6,488 bases of DNA from positions 1 to 6,488 of the forward strand of contig JAUWVG010000139.1 of the NCBI GenBank assembly GCA_030617525.1. The letters are read 5' to 3'. This DNA is from Candidatus Aminicenantota bacterium. GTDB lineage: Bacteria > Acidobacteriota > Aminicenantia > Aminicenantales > Aminicenantaceae. Of this stretch, positions 1 to 5,135 are shown piece after piece. The notes beneath the pieces were generated by a model. It was given only the letters and a program-made list of their open reading frames with translations. It ran no database searches and was not told the DNA's origin. A program made the translations under genes and the position numbers. Positions within the stretch are counted from its first letter, which is position 1. Each line of letters starts with the position of its first letter.

Positions 1-954
1 CCCCTGGACCAGAATAGGCGTCCGGAGTGCCATGGACTCAAGTGCGGCCATACAGAGACTCTCAAAGTGGGATGGATGAACAGTGACAAGAGCAGAGCCC
101 ATTGCCGCATCCTTATCCTCCGGCGGCACAAACCCCAAACATTTGATTTGAGGATGTACGGGAAGTTCCATGAGAAGCTTTCCGATAAGGACAAGAGAAA
201 GCTTTTTGTTCTTCTTATGGTACTTTAGAAAGTACTGGAAAAGCTCATCACACCCCTTTCCTTTTTCGATACGTCCGGCATAGAGAATAAACGGGGAGGA
301 CACCCCATATTTCTGGAAAAATGGATAGCTTTCCGTTACCTTCGGCAGATCCACTCCGACTCCCACAATATCCTGATACTTCCCCTCAAAAGAAAATCGC
401 TTGCTAAGCATATTTTTTTCTGACTCAGTATTGAAGACAAAGGCATCCGGAGAATCAAAAACTTCTTTCATTATTTCAAGGTATAAGGCTGGCTCATCAT
501 GCGCTGTGGGAACGAGAGCTTTTTTGTTTTTTATTTTTGGAAGCCCCCGGAACGTATTGTAATAGAGATAGGTAAAAAAGATGAATATATCAAAATTGTT
601 CTGTTCTTTCTCCAAAGCCTGGATGAGTTCAGGGCTTTCCGGCCCCTGCCTGTTCATCCACTCAATTTCATTGTTTTGAGTGTGCACGTTGGAAAAAATC
701 CAGTCTGAATACTCATTGAAGGAAAAAATATCCCTTTCTTTGATAACGGGAAAACGTTCAATACTCACACCATTAAGGATAGTTTTCCCTGTAGGATATT
801 CATTCTTCCAAGAGATGTAATCTTTCGCTGCCGAAGTAAAAACCGTACAGTCGTGTCCTCGAGCGGTCAATCTCTCGGCAATTTGGCGGCAGTGAAGTTC
901 AGATCCTCCCATGACCTCTTTTCCGTACCGTTGAATAACAAATGCGATTTTCAA
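1..954 (-). CDS. GT4-like glycosyltransferase A' (3' end cut by window edge)
   Basis: The frame is open from a TTG start at 954 to position 1, giving 318 residues without a stop; the C-terminal end lies outside. It probably transfers a sugar from a nucleotide-sugar donor to a growing surface glycan in the cytoplasm. Visible motifs are QRYG and GGSELHC near residues 8-22 (N-terminal Rossmann domain), VPTAHDEP at 148-155, GRIEKGKGCDEL at about 227-238, and the EX7E motif of retaining GT-B enzymes (E298, E306). It is a clear paralogue of the 392-residue product of 3079-4257: 18 of the first 29 residues are identical and EX7E falls at the same residue numbers, so about 75 residues are probably missing. 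The TTG start is supported by that alignment (LKIAFVIQRYG against MKLAFVVQRYG), by AAAAGGA 8 bases upstream, and by its TTGA overlap with the preceding stop. Donor and acceptor cannot be told from sequence. Confidence 0.93.
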   Translation of the reverse strand, partial: MKIAFVIQRYGKEVMGGSELHCRQIAERLTARGHDCTVFTSAAKDYISWKNEYPTGKTILNGVSIERFPVIKERDIFSFNEYSDWIFSNVHTQNNEIEWMNRQGPESPELIQALEKEQNNFDIFIFFTYLYYNTFRGLPKIKNKKALVPTAHDEPALYLEIMKEVFDSPDAFVFNTESEKNMLSKRFSFEGKYQDIVGVGVDLPKVTESYPFFQKYGVSSPFILYAGRIEKGKGCDELFQYFLKYHKKNKKLSLVLIGKLLMELPVHPQIKCLGFVPPEDKDAAMGSALVTVHPSHFESLCMAALESMALRTPILVQG

Positions 955-2018
955 GGGAACAATCCTTTTAAGCTCTTTAGTAAAAATTCATCCAGTTTCA
1001 TCTCCTGGAATCTTTTCAGTCTCTCGCGTTGGCCGTCGATGATTTTTTTTCGGACTTCAGCATCGCGAGCAACTAGCCCGACCAGTTCTGCAATATAGTC
1101 GAGTCTTTTATTTTTAATCAAGATTCCTGCTCCCTCCAAAGTAGAAGAAACCGCCGTACAGTCATAGGCAATAACCGGCAGGTCAAAAACAAGGCTTTCA
1201 ATAAAAGGAAGACCGAATCCCTCATGCTCGCTCAAGGAAAGAAAAACATCAGACGCCTTATACAGAGCAAACATCTCTTCATCAGGAATGTGTCCGGTAA
1301 ATAATATTTCCTCCGGCTTCAGATAGAACTCATCCGCAAGCTGGACAAGTCCTTTGTAATACCCGGGAAGAGAGGATGTTTTTCCAACAACAATCAAGCG
1401 CACAAGCGGAGACACATACTTCTTATAGTAAAAGACAACCTTAATCAGATCTTCAATTTTTTTATTTGGGACCACCCGACCCGCAAAAAGAATATTTGTC
1501 CTTCCGTCTTTATACAGATCATATGTCATGCGATCGATAGGTTTGTTGTACTTAGAAAAATCAACAAAAAGTGGAAGAACTTCCGTATTTTTGTATCCAC
1601 AGTCTACAAGTTCCTGCCTGTTGTATTCCGAATCTGCCAAGGCCAGTTCGACATGAGGCACAAGGATTTCCAGCTCTTTCCGGCCAATGTCCGTGATCCT
1701 GGCCATCTCCTCGCTGTAGTTTTGGAAAAACTTGCTTGGAGTGATGTTGTGGTAGATGATCACTTTTCGGCTGGACATATCGATGAGAGCTTTGGTCAAA
1801 GGTGAAGGCAGACCAAAATGGAGGAGACAAATATCTGATGAAATTGGGGGCGGAAATTCATCAAACAACCGAGAGTCATTTTCCAGCCCCGAGTCCCTTG
1901 ATAAACAGTAGATTTCGGATTGGAATCCCTGCGACAAGAAAAACCGCTTCATATGATAGGCCGTATCCCCTATCGCATCACCTTGATGAAAAGCTGGAAT
2001 GATCTGGTCAATCCTCAT
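951..2018 (-). CDS. GT4-like glycosyltransferase B'
   Basis: This is a complete 355-residue GT-B glycosyltransferase, likely cytoplasmic, using a nucleotide-sugar donor to extend a glycan. Motifs in order are GDAIGD at 13-18 (glycine loop of the N-terminal domain), IYHNITP at 88-94, ADSEYNRQEL around 128-137, GRVVPNKKIED at 180-190 (start of the C-terminal donor-binding domain) and SEHEGFGLPFIES with EX7E glutamates E266 and E274. There is no signal peptide or transmembrane segment. It is a paralogue of its upstream neighbour (2015-3082): same length, same motif order and nearly the same spacing. The ATG overlaps the neighbour's stop as ATGA. The upstream AAAAGG is a rather distant ribosome site, so coupled translation is plausible. 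Fold and class are secure; the sugar and linkage are unknown. Confidence 0.95.
   Translation of the reverse strand: MRIDQIIPAFHQGDAIGDTAYHMKRFFLSQGFQSEIYCLSRDSGLENDSRLFDEFPPPISSDICLLHFGLPSPLTKALIDMSSRKVIIYHNITPSKFFQNYSEEMARITDIGRKELEILVPHVELALADSEYNRQELVDCGYKNTEVLPLFVDFSKYNKPIDRMTYDLYKDGRTNILFAGRVVPNKKIEDLIKVVFYYKKYVSPLVRLIVVGKTSSLPGYYKGLVQLADEFYLKPEEILFTGHIPDEEMFALYKASDVFLSLSEHEGFGLPFIESLVFDLPVIAYDCTAVSSTLEGAGILIKNKRLDYIAELVGLVARDAEVRKKIIDGQRERLKRFQEMKLDEFLLKSLKGLFP
963..969 (-). promoter_or_regulatory. Ribosome binding site that fixes the TTG start of A'
   Basis: AAAAGGA reads on the minus strand 8 bases before the TTG at 954, inside the end of B'. Together with the alignment to the ATG-started paralogue it decides the non-ATG start of A'. 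Confidence 0.7.
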
Positions 2019-3082
2019 TTTTGTCTGACCTTTTCAATGTGATTCAGGAGTATCCGGCTCACATTTTCTCTCCTGTATTTTTCCAGCGCTTTGAGTTGAC
2101 ACTCCATAACATTATCCCTAAAGCCCGTGTCCTTCTCCAGTTTATTTAAAACTGCGGCCGTTTTAAAAATATCCTTTTCCCTGAGCAATAGCCCTCCTCC
2201 ATTCATTGTTTCTTCAACAGCACCGGCTGCATAGGCAACTACGGGAATCCGGCTGTAGAACGCCTCCAAAAGAGGGACACCAAATCCCTCATGTTCACTC
2301 ATACTGAGATAGACATCGGCAATTTTAAAAAACGCGGCCAGTTCAGGGAAATCTATATGTCCGGTGAAATAAACATCCTTCACTTCCAGGGTATCAACAA
2401 GGCCGCACAGCGCAGAATAATAGCGTTCCTGTCCCCTATAGTCCCCGGCCAGGATGAGTTGGGATTCCGCATTAAAATACTTCTTGTAATAGAAAAATGC
2501 CTTAATCGTATCCTCAAATTTTTTGTTTGGGATGACCCGCCCCACAAAAAGTATTGTAAACTTTCCGTTTAAGTAAATTTGACGCGTCACAGAATCAACT
2601 TCTTTATCGAATTTAGAAAAATTCAGCAGAAGTGGAAGCACTCCGGTCTCGGGATATCCCACGTCCTCTAATTCCTTTCGGTTAAAATCAGAATCACCCA
2701 AAGCAAGATCGACCTTGCCGGCAAAAAGTTTGATTTCCAACCTGCCTTTATAACATTCCCTGGCCAGAATCCGATGATAGTCCAGAAAATATTCATACGG
2801 CGTAATATTGTGGTAAATCATGATCTTTTTATCGGGAATCCGGAAAAACATCTTAGACACGGGTGATCCAATGGAAAAGTGGAAGATGACAACATTGTTA
2901 GGAGAACTGAACTTTTTGTACTCTCTATAATCGTGCATATACTCAGCCATACGGGGATCAAAAAACCGGACAAAAATCTCTGATTCAAAACCTTTCTCTC
3001 GAAGGACAGCCTGGATCTCAAGCATTTCGTCCGAGATGGCATCTCCATAAGTCAAAGATGTGGCAAACTGATGAATTTTCAT
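2015..3082 (-). CDS. GT4-like glycosyltransferase B
   Basis: This is a complete 355-residue GT-B fold glycosyltransferase. Motifs are GDAISD at 13-18, IYHNITP at 89-95, GDSDFNRKEL at 129-138, GRVIPNKKFED at 181-191 and SEHEGFGVPLLEA with E265 and E273 forming the EX7E signature of retaining GT4-type enzymes. It has no membrane segment, so it most likely works in the cytosol or peripherally at the membrane on a lipid-linked glycan. Both junctions are 4-base ATGA overlaps: the start with the end of glycosyltransferase A, and the stop with the start of B'. A strong AGGAG lies 8 bases before the ATG, inside the last codons of A. B and B' share all signature motifs but differ widely between them, so they probably have different acceptor or donor preference rather than being redundant copies (inference). 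Confidence 0.95.
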   Translation of the reverse strand: MKIHQFATSLTYGDAISDEMLEIQAVLREKGFESEIFVRFFDPRMAEYMHDYREYKKFSSPNNVVIFHFSIGSPVSKMFFRIPDKKIMIYHNITPYEYFLDYHRILARECYKGRLEIKLFAGKVDLALGDSDFNRKELEDVGYPETGVLPLLLNFSKFDKEVDSVTRQIYLNGKFTILFVGRVIPNKKFEDTIKAFFYYKKYFNAESQLILAGDYRGQERYYSALCGLVDTLEVKDVYFTGHIDFPELAAFFKIADVYLSMSEHEGFGVPLLEAFYSRIPVVAYAAGAVEETMNGGGLLLREKDIFKTAAVLNKLEKDTGFRDNVMECQLKALEKYRRENVSRILLNHIEKVRQK

Positions 3083-4257
3083 GCCGGCCTCTCCTGGAGC
3101 CTGTCCAGAAGGGAGAGATACTTTTTCTCAATAACTTCCCAAGTATAATTCTGATTAAAATACTGCTGCCCGTTTGTACCCATGATTTTCCGAAGACGCT
3201 CTGAAAATAAGAGCAAGTGGAAGGCCAAACTGAATTCTCCATAGTTTTCATAAAAGAATCCGGCATTGCTCCTCATACACTGCCCTTTCAGCACCGTACA
3301 CCTGGCATTGGCCAAGACAGGTTTTCCCATCGCCCAGGCTTCAAGCGTGACCATGGACAGACTCTCAAAAAATGACGGCATAATCAAAAACTCAGCACCA
3401 TTAAGTGCAGAGAATTTCTCTTCTTCGGATGTGAAACCGAGGTAAATAATATCCAAGTGCGAAGGAATCTTCAGTTTAGTATTGCCAACGAGCACCAGTT
3501 TGACATCTGTGTCCAACTCCTTTTTTAGGCGGAGAAAAAAGTCAAACAGCTCGTCACACCCTTTGTTTTCATCAATGCGTCCCACATATATCACATAGGG
3601 GCCGGGGATTTGGTGTTTTTTTCGAAATTCTTCTGTTTTAAACTCCTTGGGGACCACGATCCCCACTCCGACGACATCACCCATAACATTTTCATTCCGG
3701 GATAAAGTCTGGATCATTTCGCGCTCTTCGACGGAATTGAATACAAAGGCCAGCGGCTTCCGGAAAAGCTCTTTAAATATCTTCAGGTGGATCACGGCAT
3801 CATGTTCGGCTGTCGGAACCAGAATGCTTTTATGGGGAACAGCATGAATACCCCAGTATGAATGGTAGTACCGGTAGCTGAAAAAAATAAAATAGTCATA
3901 ATCCGACTCATGTTCTTTTATATGATGGATTAGAGAGGATGAGAGAGGCCCCTCTTCTTCAAGCCATCTCAGTTCATCAATCTCTTTATGCTCATTCCCT
4001 ACGACAATATCCTGGATCTTCCCAAACCTCTCCGGATTTCTCGGACGGTTGACCGAAAACCTCTTGACACGGATACCGTTTATGGATTCCTCTCCCTGAG
4101 GAAAGTGATCTTTCCAGGTGATGTAATCGAAGGCTCTGGTCGTCAAGACTTCAACATCACAGAACTTTTTCATACGTTCGGCCACCCAGCGGCAGTGCAG
4201 CTCGGCGCCCCCATTGATGTCGAGTCCGTAACGCTGCACAACAAAAGCAAGTTTCAT
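3079..4257 (-). CDS. GT4-like glycosyltransferase A
   Basis: This is a complete 392-residue glycosyltransferase of the same family as the truncated gene at the left end. Visible features are QRYG at 8-11, NGGAELHCR at 15-23 and a conserved aromatic stretch FIFFSYRYYHSYWG near 123-136. They are followed by VPTAEHD at 147-153, YVGRIDENKGCDEL at 224-236 (C-terminal domain entry) and FFESLSMVTLEAW with EX7E glutamates E298 and E306. It has no signal peptide or transmembrane helix, so it probably acts in the cytoplasm on a nucleotide-sugar donor. The start overlaps the coiled-coil gene's stop as ATGA, with only a weak GGA 7 bases upstream, suggesting translational coupling. It differs from its paralogue just after VPTA (EHDA where the other has HDEP), which may alter the active-site face. 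Substrate is unknown. Confidence 0.95.
   Translation of the reverse strand: MKLAFVVQRYGLDINGGAELHCRWVAERMKKFCDVEVLTTRAFDYITWKDHFPQGEESINGIRVKRFSVNRPRNPERFGKIQDIVVGNEHKEIDELRWLEEEGPLSSSLIHHIKEHESDYDYFIFFSYRYYHSYWGIHAVPHKSILVPTAEHDAVIHLKIFKELFRKPLAFVFNSVEEREMIQTLSRNENVMGDVVGVGIVVPKEFKTEEFRKKHQIPGPYVIYVGRIDENKGCDELFDFFLRLKKELDTDVKLVLVGNTKLKIPSHLDIIYLGFTSEEEKFSALNGAEFLIMPSFFESLSMVTLEAWAMGKPVLANARCTVLKGQCMRSNAGFFYENYGEFSLAFHLLLFSERLRKIMGTNGQQYFNQNYTWEVIEKKYLSLLDRLQERPA
3091..3095 (-). promoter_or_regulatory. Ribosome binding site of glycosyltransferase B
   Basis: AGGAG reads on the minus strand 8 bases before the ATG at 3082, inside the last codons of glycosyltransferase A. It shows that B can recruit its own ribosomes as well as receive them by reinitiation at the ATGA overlap. 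Confidence 0.7.
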
Positions 4258-4883
4258 TGGGAAATCCGGGACTCCAGGGCTTTTTCCCTGCTTTTCAGAT
4301 GTGCAAAATCCTTTTCCAGAATCCGGATCCTGATTTTAAGGTTTTCTTCCTCAATTTTTAACTTGGTCATTTCTACAACGATATTATGAGAAAGATTATG
4401 GAGAAGTTTGGCATACTCCTTAGCTCTAGTGAGATCTTCAAATGCCAGATCCACTCTTTTATTTGTCTCGCTGTTGAATTGGCTGAGATTTGCCTTGACT
4501 TCATCGAGAGCGCCGTTGAGAAAATCGCTCAAGAAGTCCAGTCTCTTGTTTGTTCTGTCCAAAGTTTGTATCGTCTCTCTTAATTCCTGATAGACCGGCA
4601 GCACCAGCAGCTTGATTAGTGGAGAAAATGGTCTCATGAGTTTAAACAGAAATTTTTTTGCTTTTGAAGGAACCGGTCCGCTTTCTTCAAACTCTGGAGA
4701 ATTCAAAGAGGAATCCGGCCGCACATCTCCTTCAGATGCCAAATCGGCTGATTCATTCTTACGATGGGCATCTGTCTTTTTTTTGATCTGATCCATAATG
4801 TCCGCAACATCTAAATGATCATAATCGATACGGATATTCCCGGAATCAAATTGGTCATCCTTTTTATCCATTTTTTTATTCAT
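4254..4883 (-). CDS. Coiled-coil protein with N-terminal 'DVxxIMxxI' motif
   Basis: This 209-residue protein has no recognisable catalytic domain. Residues 19-36 carry ID...DVADIMDQIKKK. A motif of this shape often opens methyltransferases and other proteins in bacterial glycan clusters (family resemblance from memory, not searched). Residues 37-77 are a polar, low-complexity linker rich in S, E, D and P. Residues 78-97 are a hydrophobic and basic stretch (FLFKLMRPFSPLIKLLVLPV) that could lie on or in the membrane. From about 98 to the end the sequence is heptad-like and charged, a probable long coiled coil. The ATG at 4883 has a strong GAGGAG 6 bases upstream; a second in-frame Met at residue 5 is less well placed. 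The stop overlaps glycosyltransferase A by ATGA. A scaffold or chain-length ruler for the glycosyltransferases is possible, by analogy with the coiled coil of WbdD, but this is inference. Confidence 0.85.
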   Translation of the reverse strand: MNKKMDKKDDQFDSGNIRIDYDHLDVADIMDQIKKKTDAHRKNESADLASEGDVRPDSSLNSPEFEESGPVPSKAKKFLFKLMRPFSPLIKLLVLPVYQELRETIQTLDRTNKRLDFLSDFLNGALDEVKANLSQFNSETNKRVDLAFEDLTRAKEYAKLLHNLSHNIVVEMTKLKIEEENLKIRIRILEKDFAHLKSREKALESRISQ

Positions 4884-4889
4884 AGGAAA

Positions 4890-4895
4890 CTCCTC
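4890..4895 (-). promoter_or_regulatory. Strong ribosome binding site of coiled-coil gene
   Basis: GAGGAG reads on the minus strand 6 bases before the ATG at 4883. It supports that start over the second in-frame Met at residue 5, and is the best-formed ribosome site in the window. It is therefore the likely entry point for translation of the overlapping set of genes that follows. Confidence 0.75.
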
Positions 4896-4905
4896 TCATA
4901 AAACC

Positions 4906-5118
4906 CTATCTAGTCTTCTGGAAAAGGAAGTCCTCATAGACGCTCTGGACATCCTGGATGTCTGGAAAAAGGCGCAGTGTCATTTCTTTAATTTCCCGAA
5001 TTTCTTTGTCAGTCACAACACCCTCTTTCTTTTTCAAATCGATTGTCTTTTCTATTTCCTCAAGAATTTTTTCCTGGTCCTTCTTCCCCATGCTCTTAAT
5101 CTCTAAAAATTTTTGCAT
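4906..5118 (-). CDS. Small charged protein of unknown function
   Basis: This is a 70-residue ORF I do not recognise. It is rich in K and E, has no cysteine, signal peptide or membrane segment, and looks mostly helical: a charged N-terminal helix (about 10-31), a break at KEGVVTD (31-37), a second helix (38-50), then FPDIQDVQSVYEDFLF (51-66), which is the most distinctive and probably the most conserved part. It begins 17 bases after the sulfatase-like gene's stop and ends 22 bases before the coiled-coil gene, on the same strand, so it belongs to the operon. A modest GGTGA precedes the ATG. An alternative in-frame start is Met10 (5091). Its fit in the operon, close spacing and lack of any better overlapping frame support it as real. 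The function might be a small partner of its neighbours, but nothing proves that. Confidence 0.72.
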   Translation of the reverse strand: MQKFLEIKSMGKKDQEKILEEIEKTIDLKKKEGVVTDKEIREIKEMTLRLFPDIQDVQSVYEDFLFQKTR

Positions 5119-5135
5119 AACATCACCATTTTTTT

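Noticed and set aside
1043..1050. A8 run (minus strand), and similar A7 runs at 4871-4877 and 5129-5135, as slippage sites
   Set aside because: Two of the three encode Lys-Lys in intact frames and one is intergenic; such runs are expected at this base composition and no alternative frame of value follows.
499..1098. Plus-strand ORFs of 69 and 81 residues near the left end
   Set aside because: They lie opposite the minus-strand glycosyltransferase A' and the end of B', have no family motifs and look like low-quality antisense translations.
2015..2018. Direct DNA repeats between B and B' as a recent duplication or mobile element border
   Set aside because: Similarity is confined to short stretches that encode shared motifs (IYHNITP, SEHEGFG); the proteins are widely diverged and there are no repeat borders.
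3988..4389. Plus-strand ORF of 133 residues
   Set aside because: It is antisense to glycosyltransferase A and the coiled-coil gene, both of which have clear domain, start and overlap evidence; its own product has no recognisable motif.
4884..4905. Small AGGA/TCCT inverted repeat over the ribosome site of the coiled-coil gene as a regulatory hairpin or terminator
   Set aside because: The stem is only 4 bases with a 3-base loop and no T tract follows, so it is too weak to call.
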